Below, in pieces: positions 35,747 to 44,313 of a DNA stretch of 64,000 nucleotides. Positions within the stretch are counted from its first letter, which is position 1. The number at the start of each line of letters is the position of its first letter. Source of the DNA: Enterobacter cancerogenus (lineage in GTDB: Bacteria > Pseudomonadota > Gammaproteobacteria > Enterobacterales > Enterobacteriaceae); the NCBI RefSeq assembly GCF_019047785.1, contig NZ_CP077290.1:4092001-4156000 (forward strand), written 5' to 3'. The notes beneath the pieces were generated by a model that was given only the letters and a program-made list of their open reading frames with translations, was not told the DNA's origin and made no database searches. Both the position numbers and the translations under genes were made by a program.

Positions 35747-36738
35747 GCTTTCGCGGCGCGGGTCTCTTCCTGCGCCTGCTTTTCTGCCTGACGCTTGTAG
35801 CGACGCGCCAGCACCGCGCAGACCATCAGCTGGATCTGATGGAAAATCATCAGTGGCAGCACCATCATCCCTATCATCGAGGTTGGAAAAAGAATGTTGG
35901 CCATCGGGATGCCGTTCGCCAGGCTCTTTTTCGATCCGCAGAAGACAATGGTAATTTCATCGGCTTTGTTGAAGCCGCATTTGCGTGCCACAAACACGTT
36001 CACCGCAATGACTATCGCCAGCAGAACAATGCTTACCACCACGATGAAGAGCAGCGAGCCAGCACCGACTTTATGCCAGATGCCATTGACCACGGCTTCA
36101 CTGAAGGCGGAGTAGACCACCAGCAGGATTGACGTCTGATCGGTTTTTGAAATCCACTTTTTGTGCTTCGTAACGAAGTTCGCCGTCCACGGACGGGAGA
36201 GATGCCCAAGCACAAACGGCAGGAGCAGCTGCAGACAGATCTTCCCGACCTGCTCCAGGTTACCTTCCGCGCCATGCATGTTCATCAGCAGCCCGACCAG
36301 CAGCGGCGAGACAAAAATGCCCAACAGGCTGGAGGCGGAAGCCGAACACACCGCCGCCGCAACGTTACCACCTGCCAGCGACGTAAACGCAATTGCGGAC
36401 TGCACGGTAGCGGGCAAAATGCACAGATACAGGAAGCCGGTATAGAGCGCCGGGTCGACGTTAACCGGTGCCCACCAGGCAAAGAGGACGCCGAGAACGG
36501 GGAAGAGAATGAAGGTGCTGCACATCACCCACAGGTGCAATCGCCAGTGACTGCCGCCTGCGATGATCGCTTCACGCGACAGTTTTGCACCGTGCATAAA
36601 GAACAGCAGGGCGATGGCCGCCGTGGTCAGCCCTTCAAAAAAGGGAACGAATCCGCCGCGTGCCGGAAAGAACGAGGCCAGCAGAACGGTGACGATGAGG
36701 GTAAGCGTAAAAGGATCAAGGATACGAAAGAGTTTCAT
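35743..36738 (-). CDS. yfeH: Bile acid:sodium symporter-family transporter YfeH
   Basis: An inner-membrane protein of 331 residues with about ten helices of the SBF-like family (HGAKLSREAII near residue 49; FCGSKKSLANGIPMANILF near 265 is the conserved core motif). Substrate unknown. Divergent from the LysR gene yfeR, which probably regulates it. Confidence 0.9.
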   Translation of the reverse strand: MKLFRILDPFTLTLIVTVLLASFFPARGGFVPFFEGLTTAAIALLFFMHGAKLSREAIIAGGSHWRLHLWVMCSTFILFPVLGVLFAWWAPVNVDPALYTGFLYLCILPATVQSAIAFTSLAGGNVAAAVCSASASSLLGIFVSPLLVGLLMNMHGAEGNLEQVGKICLQLLLPFVLGHLSRPWTANFVTKHKKWISKTDQTSILLVVYSAFSEAVVNGIWHKVGAGSLLFIVVVSIVLLAIVIAVNVFVARKCGFNKADEITIVFCGSKKSLANGIPMANILFPTSMIGMMVLPLMIFHQIQLMVCAVLARRYKRQAEKQAQEETRAAKA

Positions 36739-36827
36739 AATGACTCCTGAATGCAGATATGGCTATTGTGCTTTTTTCGATTTGAGAAATAAAATTGATT
36801 TATTGCATCCATATATGAATAAAACAG
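36739..36827. promoter_or_regulatory. yfeH/yfeR divergent control region
   Basis: An 89-bp AT-rich gap between a transporter gene and its divergent LysR regulator, the usual place of a LysR-type operator. CATATATG and GATTTGAGAAATAAAATTG-like A/T stretches are present, but no unambiguous T-N11-A site can be chosen. Confidence 0.5.
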
Positions 36828-37769
36828 ATGAATTACTCACTCCGCCAGCTACGCATTTTTGTCACCGTTGCCCATGCCCGAAGCTTTAGCCGGGCAGGAG
36901 AGATGATCGGGTTGAGCCAGTCCGCCGTTAGCCACAGCGTTAAAGAGCTGGAAAACCAGACCGGCGTGAAGCTGCTTGACCGCACCACGCGCGAAGTCGT
37001 GCTTACCGAGGCCGGGCTACAGCTGGCGACGCGGCTGGAACGGCTGCTGGATGAATTGAACAGCACATTGCGGGATGTGGGGCGGCTCGGACAGCAGCTT
37101 ACGGGCACCGTGCGGGTGGCGGCAAGCCAGACCATCTCTGCTCACCTCATTCCGCAATGTATTGCCGAGAGCAACCGCCGCTACCCGGATATTGATTTTG
37201 TTCTTCACGACCGTCCACAGCAGTGGGTGCTTGAGAGCATACGTCAGGGGGAGGTGGATTTCGGTATCGTTATCGATCCGGGGCAGGTGAGCGATCTGGA
37301 GACGGAAATTGTGCTTTCAGAGCCTTTCCTGCTGCTGTGCCGCGACGACGATCCGCTGGCTCAGTTGCCGCATGTTGACTGGATGGCGCTGCAGGGTGCG
37401 AACCTGGTTTTGCAGGATTACGCCTCGGGAAGCCGTCCGCTGATTGATGCCGCGCTTGTTGCGCAGGGCGTGCAGGCGGAGATTGTGCAGGAGATTGGGC
37501 ATCCTGCCACGCTGTTTCCGATGGTGGAGGCGGGAATTGGCATCAGCGTGCTACCGGCGCTGGCCTTGCCTCTGCCGCAGGGTAGCCGTCTGACGGTGAA
37601 GCGACTGGTTCCCTGTATTGAACGTCAGCTGATGCTGGTGCGTCGTAAAAACCGCTCGTTGTCGGGCGCGGCACAGGCTGTCTGGGAAGGGGTGCGCATT
37701 CAGGCCCGGAAGCTAACCGAGGCTCGCACGCGCGACCCGCTGTTCCACGCGCCGGAACGTCAGATATAG
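36828..37769 (+). CDS. yfeR: LysR-type regulator YfeR
   Basis: A 313-residue transcription factor: N-terminal winged helix-turn-helix ([20 protein letters not shown], then [16 protein letters not shown]) and a C-terminal periplasmic-binding-like effector domain. Divergent from yfeH. In Salmonella YfeR responds to osmolarity and controls yfeH. Its last 10 bases overlap the convergent FlxA-like gene. Confidence 0.9.
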   Translation: MNYSLRQLRIFVTVAHARSFSRAGEMIGLSQSAVSHSVKELENQTGVKLLDRTTREVVLTEAGLQLATRLERLLDELNSTLRDVGRLGQQLTGTVRVAASQTISAHLIPQCIAESNRRYPDIDFVLHDRPQQWVLESIRQGEVDFGIVIDPGQVSDLETEIVLSEPFLLLCRDDDPLAQLPHVDWMALQGANLVLQDYASGSRPLIDAALVAQGVQAEIVQEIGHPATLFPMVEAGIGISVLPALALPLPQGSRLTVKRLVPCIERQLMLVRRKNRSLSGAAQAVWEGVRIQARKLTEARTRDPLFHAPERQI

Positions 37770-38101
37770 ATGTCAATCTGTCGATCGTCTGAAGGAATAT
37801 TTACCCCTTCAGCACGGGCCTGCTTCTGCTCATGTTTTTGCTGCGCCTCTTCGGCCTGCTGACGCTGAAGCTGCGCCAGCTGGGTCTGCAGCATCTTGAG
37901 CTGCATCTGAATCATCTCCTGCTCTTTTTTCTTATCTTCTACACTGCCGCTGCCGTTAGGGATCTCTTTTAGCTGCTGCGTCAGTTTGACAATTTTGGCT
38001 GTGATGCGGCTAATCTGGGCCGCGATATCGTTACCGCCTGAATCGCTGCTTCCGCTGCTGCTGGTTTGCAGGGAGGGAGTTGATGTCTGAATGGTTGTCA
38101 T
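37760..38101 (-). CDS. FlxA-like coiled-coil protein
   Basis: A 113-residue protein with a Ser/Thr/Gly-rich N-terminus and a long coiled coil (about residues 28-98: [22 protein letters not shown], then Gln/Leu/Glu heptads such as [20 protein letters not shown]). This resembles the FlxA family, first seen as a flagellar-regulon gene in E. coli; its function is unknown. I use ATG 38101, which has AGGAAAAAGC before it. It is not part of the E. coli gene order at this place (xapR lies here in K-12). Confidence 0.7.
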   Translation of the reverse strand: MTTIQTSTPSLQTSSSGSSDSGGNDIAAQISRITAKIVKLTQQLKEIPNGSGSVEDKKKEQEMIQMQLKMLQTQLAQLQRQQAEEAQQKHEQKQARAEGVNIPSDDRQIDIYI

Positions 38102-38257
38102 GCTTTTTCCTCGCGCCATAAAACAGAGATATCGGCAAAAAAAGGATTAGCTTGAGGGAAATTGCTATACGGCGGAGAGGGTTAGGGGAGCCCTGATCGC
38201 CTCAATGCGTTCGGCTCGAACCTGCTGCAGGTTCGAATCATTCAAATTGCAGATAGC

Positions 38258-38284
38258 AAAAAGGCGCCTTTAGGGCGCCTTTTT
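38258..38284. terminator. Terminator hairpin, distal copy of the lysV trailer
   Basis: AAAAAGGCGCC-TTTAG-GGCGCCTTTTT, a perfect stem with A/T flanks, in the repeat copy most distant from lysV. It can also stop transcription coming from the other strand. Confidence 0.8.
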
Positions 38285-38412
38285 ACATTGGTGGGTCGTG
38301 CAGGATGACTCGCTTCGCTCGCCCTTCGGGCCGTCGCCGTAAACGGCTCCGGTGCCTCAATGCGTTCGGCTCGAACCTGCTGCAGGTTCGAATCATTCAA
38401 ATTGCAGATAGC

Positions 38413-38439
38413 AAAAAGGCGCCTTTAGGGCGCCTTTTT
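38413..38439. terminator. Terminator hairpin, middle copy of the lysV trailer
   Basis: Same hairpin as at 38258-38284, displaced by 155 bp. Confidence 0.8.
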
Positions 38440-38567
38440 ACATTGGTGGGTCGTGCAGGATGACTCGCTTCGCTCGCCCTTCGGGCCGTCGCCGTAAACG
38501 GCTCCGGTGCCTCAATGCGTTCGGCTCGAACCTGCTGCAGGTTCGAATCATTCAAATTGCAGATAGC

Positions 38568-38594
38568 AAAAAGGCGCCTTTAGGGCGCCTTTTT
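38568..38594. terminator. Terminator of the valUXY-lysV operon (proximal copy)
   Basis: Same hairpin, 4 bp beyond the lysV CCA end. This is the first terminator met by RNA polymerase after lysV. Confidence 0.88.
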
Positions 38595-38598
38595 ACAT

Positions 38599-38674
38599 TG
38601 GTGGGTCGTGCAGGATTCGAACCTGCGACCAATTGATTAAAAGTCAACTGCTCTACCAACTGAGCTAACGACCC
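38599..38674 (-). tRNA. lysV: tRNA-Lys (anticodon UUU)
   Basis: A 76-nt gene with encoded CCA. GGGTCGTTAGC starts the acceptor and D-arm, the anticodon loop reads CTTTTAA (UUU), and the T-arm is GCAGGTTCGAATCCTGC. Last gene of the valU-valX-valY-lysV operon, same order as E. coli. Confidence 0.97.
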
Positions 38675-38678
38675 GAAA

Positions 38679-38754
38679 TGGTGGGCGATGACGGGCTCGA
38701 ACCGCCGACCCCCTCCGTGTAAAGGAGATGCTCTACCAACTGAGCTAATCGCCC
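38679..38754 (-). tRNA. valY: tRNA-Val (anticodon UAC), third copy
   Basis: 76 nt with CCA. The anticodon loop is TTTACAC; acceptor GGGCGAT pairs with ATCGCCC. Identical to the next copy. Four base pairs separate it from lysV. Confidence 0.96.
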
Positions 38755-38783
38755 ATTTCGGAACTGCTGCGATAAGGTGAGAA

Positions 38784-38859
38784 TGGTGGGCGATGACGGG
38801 CTCGAACCGCCGACCCCCTCCGTGTAAAGGAGATGCTCTACCAACTGAGCTAATCGCCC
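38784..38859 (-). tRNA. valX: tRNA-Val (anticodon UAC), second copy
   Basis: 76 nt with CCA, the same as the third copy in acceptor (GGGCGAT/ATCGCCC), anticodon and T-arm. Confidence 0.96.
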
Positions 38860-38900
38860 AATCTCAATTCTTATCTACACTGCGAGCCTACCGAAGTAGA

Positions 38901-38976
38901 TGGTGGGTGATGACGGGCTCGAACCGCCGACCCCCTCCGTGTAAAGGAGATGCTCTACCAACTGAGCTAATCACCC
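38901..38976 (-). tRNA. valU: tRNA-Val (anticodon UAC), first copy
   Basis: 76 nt with CCA. It differs from the other two by a compensated pair in the acceptor stem: GGGTGAT with ATCACCC. First gene of the operon, behind a near-consensus promoter. Confidence 0.96.
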
Positions 38977-38993
38977 CCGCTGTGTGGAGTCGC

Positions 38994-39021
38994 ATTATAG
39001 GGAGAGTTGAAAATGAGTCAA
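38994..39021 (-). promoter_or_regulatory. Sigma-70 promoter of the valU tRNA operon
   Basis: On the minus strand TTGACT (39021-39016) and a perfect TATAAT (38999-38994) are separated by 16 bp, followed by GCGACTCC, a GC-rich discriminator as expected for a stringently controlled stable-RNA promoter. Confidence 0.85.
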
Positions 39022-39235
39022 CGCCTTTTCTAAAGTTTTTATTCGTTCGTCGTAAATTTAAACAAAGCGATCGCAAAATGGGCTGTGGAGCTTGAATTCT
39101 AAACAAAAACAGTAAACTCGAGCCTGATGCAGGGATCGACATTGAGGAATCGCCCTACAGTGATAGAATATTGCCCATTGTTTTTTCCCCCGGGATTCGC
39201 CGGATGCCGGCACCTTTATAACGTAAGGCCAATTC

Positions 39236-40651
39236 ATGAAAATCAAAACCCGCTTCGCGCCAAGCCCGACAGGCTATCTGCACGTCGGTGGCGCACGTAC
39301 CGCGCTCTATTCCTGGCTTTTTGCACGCCATAACAAGGGCGAGTTCGTACTGCGTATTGAAGACACCGATCTCGAACGCTCCACGCCGGAAGCAATCGAA
39401 GCCATTATGGATGGTATGAACTGGCTGAATCTGGAGTGGGATGAAGGCCCGTATTTCCAGACCAAACGTTTTGACCGTTATAACGCGGTCATCGACGAGA
39501 TGCTCGTGGCGGGCACGGCCTATAAATGCTACTGCTCCAAAGAACGTCTGGATGCGCTGCGCGAAGAGCAGATGGCCAATGGCGAAAAACCACGTTATGA
39601 CGGTCGCTGCCGTCACGACCATAGCGAACACGCTGCCGACGAGCCGTGCGTGGTGCGTTTTGCTAACCCGCAGGACGGCTCTGTTATCTTTGATGACCAG
39701 ATCCGCGGGCCGATTGAATTCAGCAACCAGGAACTGGACGACCTGATCATCCGCCGTACGGATGGCTCCCCGACCTATAACTTCTGCGTTGTGGTTGACG
39801 ACTGGGATATGGAAATCACCCATGTCATTCGTGGTGAAGACCATATCAACAACACTCCACGCCAGATCAACATCCTCAAAGCGCTGAATGCCCCTGTGCC
39901 TGTGTATGCGCACGTCTCCATGATTAACGGTGATGACGGTAAAAAGCTCTCCAAACGCCATGGCGCGGTGAGCGTTATGCAGTACCGCGATGATGGCTAT
40001 CTGCCAGAAGCGCTGCTGAACTATCTGGTGCGTCTGGGCTGGGCAAGTGGTGACCAGGAGATCTTCAGCCGTGAAGAGATGATCGAGCTGTTCTCGCTTA
40101 ACTCCGTGAGCAAGTCTGCCAGCGCGTTCAACACGGACAAACTGCTGTGGCTGAACCATCATTACATCAACACCATGCCGCCAGAATATGTGGCAACGTA
40201 CCTGCAGTGGCATATTGAGCAGGCGAACATCGATACCCGTACCGGCCCTGAGCTGGCGGATCTGGTCAAGCTGCTGGGCGAGCGCTGCAAAACCCTCAAA
40301 GAGATCGCGGAAAGCTGCCGCTATTTCTATGAAGAGTTTGACGAGTTCGATGCCGACGCGGCGAAGAAACACCTGCGCCCGGTCGCTCGTCAGCCGCTGG
40401 AAGTGGTACGTGACAAACTGGCTGCCATCACCGACTGGACGGCTGAGAATGTCCATCACGCGATTCAGGCAACCGCCGATGAGCTGGAAGTCGGCATGGG
40501 TAAAGTCGGTATGCCACTGCGCGTTGCGGTAACCGGTGCGGGCCAGTCTCCTGCGCTGGATGTCACCGTCCACGCTATCGGTAAATCACGCAGCGTCGCG
40601 CGTATTAACAAAGCGCTGGGCTTTATTGCAGAGCGTGAAAGCCAGCAGTAA
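39236..40651 (+). CDS. gltX: Glutamyl-tRNA synthetase
   Basis: Class I synthetase charging tRNA-Glu, 471 residues. The HIGH-type motif is in [15 protein letters not shown] near 9-23 and the KMSKS-type motif is KLSKR near 237-241. A zinc-binding region CYCSKERL is near 98-105, with further Cys and His around [14 protein letters not shown]. Divergent from the valU operon. Terminator follows at 40663. Confidence 0.97.
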   Translation: MKIKTRFAPSPTGYLHVGGARTALYSWLFARHNKGEFVLRIEDTDLERSTPEAIEAIMDGMNWLNLEWDEGPYFQTKRFDRYNAVIDEMLVAGTAYKCYCSKERLDALREEQMANGEKPRYDGRCRHDHSEHAADEPCVVRFANPQDGSVIFDDQIRGPIEFSNQELDDLIIRRTDGSPTYNFCVVVDDWDMEITHVIRGEDHINNTPRQINILKALNAPVPVYAHVSMINGDDGKKLSKRHGAVSVMQYRDDGYLPEALLNYLVRLGWASGDQEIFSREEMIELFSLNSVSKSASAFNTDKLLWLNHHYINTMPPEYVATYLQWHIEQANIDTRTGPELADLVKLLGERCKTLKEIAESCRYFYEEFDEFDADAAKKHLRPVARQPLEVVRDKLAAITDWTAENVHHAIQATADELEVGMGKVGMPLRVAVTGAGQSPALDVTVHAIGKSRSVARINKALGFIAERESQQ

Positions 40652-40662
40652 TTAAGCTTTGG

Positions 40663-40696
40663 CTAAAAAAAACGGCAGTTCACACTGCCGTTTTTT
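40663..40696. terminator. Bidirectional terminator between gltX and yfeD
   Basis: ACGGCAGT (40672-40679) pairs with ACTGCCGT (40684-40691) with A8 and T6 runs outside. It ends both converging transcripts. Confidence 0.92.
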
Positions 40697-40703
40697 ATGC
40701 CTG

Positions 40704-41090
40704 TTATTCAGCGATGCCCAGTCGCGCAAGAAAACCATGAATGCCTTCGCGAGCCAGCAAAACGTGCAAACGTTCCTGCTCGTCCTGCGTCATATTTTCC
40801 AGCGAATCGATTATTTGCGGGAGCAGGCCCGACGTGGGCGGTTGACCGTATAACGTGGGCGCTTCTGCCAGCTGGTACATCGTCTGACGGTTACGAACGG
40901 CGGGAAGGCTCATGATATGCCCCTTCACGCGTCCATCAATATGTATAAGCCGCGCTCTGCCACCTTTCACACCGTTGATACCTTCCGTTTTCCAGCCTTT
41001 CTGGCGTATCCAGCGGTTCACGGTTTGTCTTGCGACCCCCAGGCTATCAGCCAGCTCTTCCGTGGTCATTTTACTGCGTATTCTTTTCAT
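40704..41090 (-). CDS. yfeD: YfeD, putative DNA-binding protein (DUF1323)
   Basis: A 128-residue protein with an N-terminal helix-turn-helix, MTTEELADSLGVARQTVNRWIRQKGW, similar to excisionase or MerR-type readers, followed by a small basic segment (VKGGRARLIHID) and a C-terminal helical domain ending REGIHGFLARLGI. It begins one base after the yfeC stop and is a paralogue of it. Target genes unknown. Confidence 0.85.
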   Translation of the reverse strand: MKRIRSKMTTEELADSLGVARQTVNRWIRQKGWKTEGINGVKGGRARLIHIDGRVKGHIMSLPAVRNRQTMYQLAEAPTLYGQPPTSGLLPQIIDSLENMTQDEQERLHVLLAREGIHGFLARLGIAE

Positions 41091-41091
41091 A

Positions 41092-41454
41092 TCAGTTCTG
41101 GTCGCGAATCCCTAAACGTTGCAACAATCCGGTAATCCCTTCCCGCAGTAACAGAGATGTCATCTGCTTTTGCTCATCCGGCGTCATTTCATTCGCCAGC
41201 GTCAGAAGTAAAGTGCGAAGCGCGCCGTCCTGGCCGCCGCTTTCCGGCATTTCAGCGGTGTCTGGAGCCTTACGTGCGCTGCGGATAAATTCCCGCACTC
41301 TCTCATTCACATGTACCAGACGCGCCTTACCGCCCTGAACTCCTGGTTTTGGCGATGTAATCCAACCCTCTTTACGAACCCATTTATTGATGGTCTGTCG
41401 GCTATAGCCAGTGAGCAAGGCCAATTCTTCTGGCGTCATTCGTTCCTTGATCAT
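41092..41454 (-). CDS. yfeC: YfeC, putative DNA-binding protein (DUF1323)
   Basis: A 120-residue paralogue of YfeD with the same plan: helix-turn-helix MTPEELALLTGYSRQTINKWVRKEGW, then GVQGGKARLVHVNERVREF, a variable linker and C-terminal LLLREGITGLLQRLGIRD. Same tandem arrangement next to gltX as in E. coli. Role unknown; the pair could regulate its own expression. Confidence 0.86.
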   Translation of the reverse strand: MIKERMTPEELALLTGYSRQTINKWVRKEGWITSPKPGVQGGKARLVHVNERVREFIRSARKAPDTAEMPESGGQDGALRTLLLTLANEMTPDEQKQMTSLLLREGITGLLQRLGIRDQN

Positions 41455-41613
41455 GCAATTTCCTGAGTATTCGTGTGGTTACTTAGTGGTTCATCTTATA
41501 GCACCGTTTTACGTGAAAACGTGACAGGCTTAACTACTGGTTGCGAGCAGGCTCGCAAAGTGGTTCATTTGACTGATTTTTCGGCGGTTGAAAGTTAAAG
41601 GCTTATTTTGCCG

Positions 41614-41642
41614 TTGACACTCAGCGGCGGAATTCATATTAT
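41614..41642 (+). promoter_or_regulatory. Sigma-70 promoter of the tRNA-Ala pair
   Basis: TTGACA (41614-41619) and TATTAT (41637-41642) are separated by 17 bp and followed by GCCGCCCG, a GC-rich discriminator typical of tRNA promoters under ppGpp control. Confidence 0.88.
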
Positions 41643-41671
41643 GCCGCCCGTCAACATGACAGCTTTACGAC

Positions 41672-41747
41672 GGGGCTATAGCTCAGCTGGGAGAGCGCCT
41701 GCATGGCATGCAGGAGGTCAGCGGTTCGATCCCGCTTAGCTCCACCA
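41672..41747 (+). tRNA. alaX: tRNA-Ala (anticodon GGC)
   Basis: 76 nt with CCA; anticodon stem-loop CCTGC-ATGGCAT-GCAGG, T-arm AGCGGTTCGATCCCGCT. First of two tandem copies, as in E. coli alaX-alaW. Confidence 0.97.
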
Positions 41748-41788
41748 AACTCTGAACCCAACAGAGTGCGGTAGGTAAAGTAACATGT

Positions 41789-41864
<76 letters not shown>

Positions 41865-41873
41865 AAATTTGAA

Positions 41874-41900
41874 CCCTCGTCGAAAGACGGGGGTTTTTTT
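41874..41900 (+). terminator. Terminator of the tRNA-Ala operon
   Basis: CCCTCGTC pairs with GACGGGGG around GAAA (one G-T pair), followed by TTTTTTT, 9 bp after the second CCA. Confidence 0.92.
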
Positions 41901-42076
41901 ATGCGTCTGTAACAGCTTTACGATCTTTTTGTTGCCAACTACGCGAATTTCTATACATCAGCTCAATCTATATCAATAAACTTGGCGCTTTATGGCGTTC
42001 AACTTGATTCGTACAATTAATAAACCTATTATCCAGATGGTCAATAAGATGAAATGTAAATAAACAGTCGAAATTA

Positions 42077-44266
42077 ATGAAAAGAAAAACTGACAATAAT
42101 GTAAAGATAATAATGCTTGCCCTGGCATTGTGTCTGTTTACGGTCCCTTTTTCCCGCTATGTTTCTCCTCGGGCGGTTGTTAACGGTTACGAGGTTTATT
42201 TGGCATGGTTGCCGTTGAGCGTAATGCTGGCCGCCGTTTTATTATTTGGCCGACGGGCGGTTATTCCGGTTCTGATAAGTATTATTGTAACAAATATTTA
42301 TAATCTTCAGCTAACCGCGCTTCAGCACGTTATCTTAGTGTGTTGTCAGACTTTTCCCGTGTTTGCGGCGTGCGGCCTGCTTCGGCTGGTGATCGGGCCG
42401 CGCTGGCGGCACAGCGTGCCAAATAAATATATTGGGATGCGTATTTTTTGGCTCGGCTTTATGGTGCCTGTCGGGATTAAACTCCTGATGTATCTGGCGG
42501 GCTATTTATTTGATTTCCCCGTGGCGGTCTCCACTTTCTTCGGAGAAGGCTCCGCCATTTATAACATCATTGATATTCAAAGCCTGATTTGTGCAGCGCT
42601 AATATTTACCATGATGTTCTATTACCCATTAAGAATGATAATGAATCCCGGTTATGCCAGGGTGTTCTGGCGTCGAAGCTTAAAGCCGTTTCTTTTCAAT
42701 AAAAAGCCGTTATTTATCATCGTCTGGTTAACGCTGTTAGTTCTCTTTATCGCAATTTTATGTGCGCCCTTTGAGTCGCCGATTATTGCCGGCTACCTGA
42801 TGCCGATCGTCTTTATCCTCTTCACGCTGGGGATAAGCCGTCTGAGCTATGCGCTGATCTCCTTGCTCTGGGCTGTATCAGCCCTGATGCTGCTGACCTA
42901 CAACTACAACTTTTTGAATGGCGTAGAAACGGGCTACTCGCTCTCCTTTATCTTGTCGGTGCTGATCTCATTTGCTATCTGCCTGCTCTATATGTCGAAG
43001 ATCTACCGCCGCAGCGAATGGATGAAGCAGGGCTGGCAGGAAAGGGCGCTCACCGATCCGTTGACCGGGTTACCCAACATCCGCGCGCTGGAAGACTATC
43101 TGCAGGACCACCCCGACGCCAAAGTCTGTTGTCTGCGGATGGACAACCTGGAGTTCCTCAGTCGCCATTACGGCATACTGATGCGGGTACATTGCAAACG
43201 ATCGGTCACCGCCACCCTTCAGCCTTATTTGCAACAAGAGGAAAAGCTCTTTCAGCTACCCGGTAGCGAGTTGGTTGTGGTGTTGCTTGGGCCGGAACCG
43301 TCCGAGCGGCTCCAGTACATGGTGGATCACCTGAACAGCCGGAAGATTATCTGGAACAAAACGGCGCTGGAAATCGAGTTCGGTGCAGCGTGGGGCGAAG
43401 TGGAAGGCGGTGAGCACTTGCACCCTATGCTGGGCCAGCTGAGCTGGCTTGCAGAACAATCCTGCGCCAACCACCGCGTTCTGGGGCTGACCAACAGCCT
43501 GGAGACCGTCTCGGGCCAGACAACGGATCGGGTGTTGATGCTGGGCCGCATTAAGCGGGCGCTCGAAGAAGGTGGCCTTCGTCTGTACGCGCAGCCCATC
43601 CAGAACGCGCAGGGGAAGGGGTATTACGAGATTTTGACCCGTATAGAGAGCGAGGGCGAAATCATCACTCCTGACCGCTTTATCCCGCTTGTTGCCCAGT
43701 TTAACCTGAGCCATCGGTTTGATATGAGCGTGGTTGAAAGCCTTCTGGAATGGCTTAAGAACCACCCGGAACCACACGCCGAAACGCGTTTCTCCGTCAA
43801 CCTGATGCCGCTGACGCTGATGCAAAAAGAGGCGGCGAGCGAGATAATTCAGCTCTTTGAGCGCTATTTTGTCAGCCCAAATGCAGTGGTCATCGAAATA
43901 ACCGAAGAGCAGGCCTTCTCTAATTCCGGGGCGAGCATTAAAAATATCCAGACGCTTCGGGAGTATGGCTTTCGCATAGCAATCGATGATTTTGGCACGG
44001 GATACGCCAATTACGAGCGCCTCAAACGCCTGCAGGCTGACATCATTAAGATTGATGGCTGCTTCGTCAAAGATATCTGTAGTGACAGCATGGACGCGAT
44101 GATCGTCCAGTCAATATGCAATCTGGCGAAGACGAAATCGCTCTGCGTGGTGGCTGAATATGTAGAGACACCGGAGCAGCGAGAGATGCTGCTGCGCTTC
44201 GGGGTGGATTATCTGCAGGGGTATCTCATCGGCAAACCCGCGCCGCTAAGCGAACTGCAGGCATAA
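42077..44266 (+). CDS. pdeA: Membrane cyclic-di-GMP phosphodiesterase (MASE1 / degenerate GGDEF / EAL)
   Basis: A 729-residue protein, same length as E. coli YfeA/PdeA. The N-terminal 310 residues form about eight to ten membrane helices (MASE1-type sensor). The GGDEF domain (about 325-470) is degenerate: PGSEL stands where GG(D/E)EF is expected, so no cyclase activity is likely. The EAL domain (about 490-725) has E-I-L at the EAL position (YYEILTRI), with EEQAFSNSG, DDFGTGYANY and KIDGCFV retained, so hydrolysis of c-di-GMP is plausible. Monocistronic, terminator at 44265. Confidence 0.9.
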   Translation: MKRKTDNNVKIIMLALALCLFTVPFSRYVSPRAVVNGYEVYLAWLPLSVMLAAVLLFGRRAVIPVLISIIVTNIYNLQLTALQHVILVCCQTFPVFAACGLLRLVIGPRWRHSVPNKYIGMRIFWLGFMVPVGIKLLMYLAGYLFDFPVAVSTFFGEGSAIYNIIDIQSLICAALIFTMMFYYPLRMIMNPGYARVFWRRSLKPFLFNKKPLFIIVWLTLLVLFIAILCAPFESPIIAGYLMPIVFILFTLGISRLSYALISLLWAVSALMLLTYNYNFLNGVETGYSLSFILSVLISFAICLLYMSKIYRRSEWMKQGWQERALTDPLTGLPNIRALEDYLQDHPDAKVCCLRMDNLEFLSRHYGILMRVHCKRSVTATLQPYLQQEEKLFQLPGSELVVVLLGPEPSERLQYMVDHLNSRKIIWNKTALEIEFGAAWGEVEGGEHLHPMLGQLSWLAEQSCANHRVLGLTNSLETVSGQTTDRVLMLGRIKRALEEGGLRLYAQPIQNAQGKGYYEILTRIESEGEIITPDRFIPLVAQFNLSHRFDMSVVESLLEWLKNHPEPHAETRFSVNLMPLTLMQKEAASEIIQLFERYFVSPNAVVIEITEEQAFSNSGASIKNIQTLREYGFRIAIDDFGTGYANYERLKRLQADIIKIDGCFVKDICSDSMDAMIVQSICNLAKTKSLCVVAEYVETPEQREMLLRFGVDYLQGYLIGKPAPLSELQA

Positions 44267-44298
44267 AAAAACCGGGAGCCACAAGGCTCCCGGTTTTT
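44265..44298. terminator. Bidirectional terminator between pdeA and nupC
   Basis: AACCGGGAGCC pairs with GGCTCCCGGTT around ACAA, with A and T runs outside. Confidence 0.93.
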
Positions 44299-44313
44299 AT
44301 TTCACAGTATGGG

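Larger units (their letters stand above)
38199..38616 (-). repeat. 155-bp tandem repeat behind lysV (2.7 copies)
   Basis: Three copies with a period of exactly 155 bp: 38199-38353, 38354-38508 and 38509-38616, the last merging into lysV. Read in the tRNA direction, each unit starts with the last 18 nt of tRNA-Lys including CCA (38599-38616 in the gene itself, then 38444-38461 and 38289-38306), followed by a strong hairpin terminator, the palindrome GAACCTGC-T-GCAGGTTC, and small hairpins GCCG/CGGC and GCCC-GAA-GGGC. The copies look identical. The arrangement is like the rtT repeats after E. coli tyrT. Confidence 0.9.

Noticed and set aside
38199..38616. Possible CRISPR array
   Set aside because: The period is 155 bp with the whole unit repeated, no variable spacers, no cas genes, and each unit contains a tRNA end and a terminator.
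39155..40573. A 472-codon open frame on the minus strand opposite gltX
   Set aside because: gltX is certain. The antisense frame has no start context and no recognisable domain.
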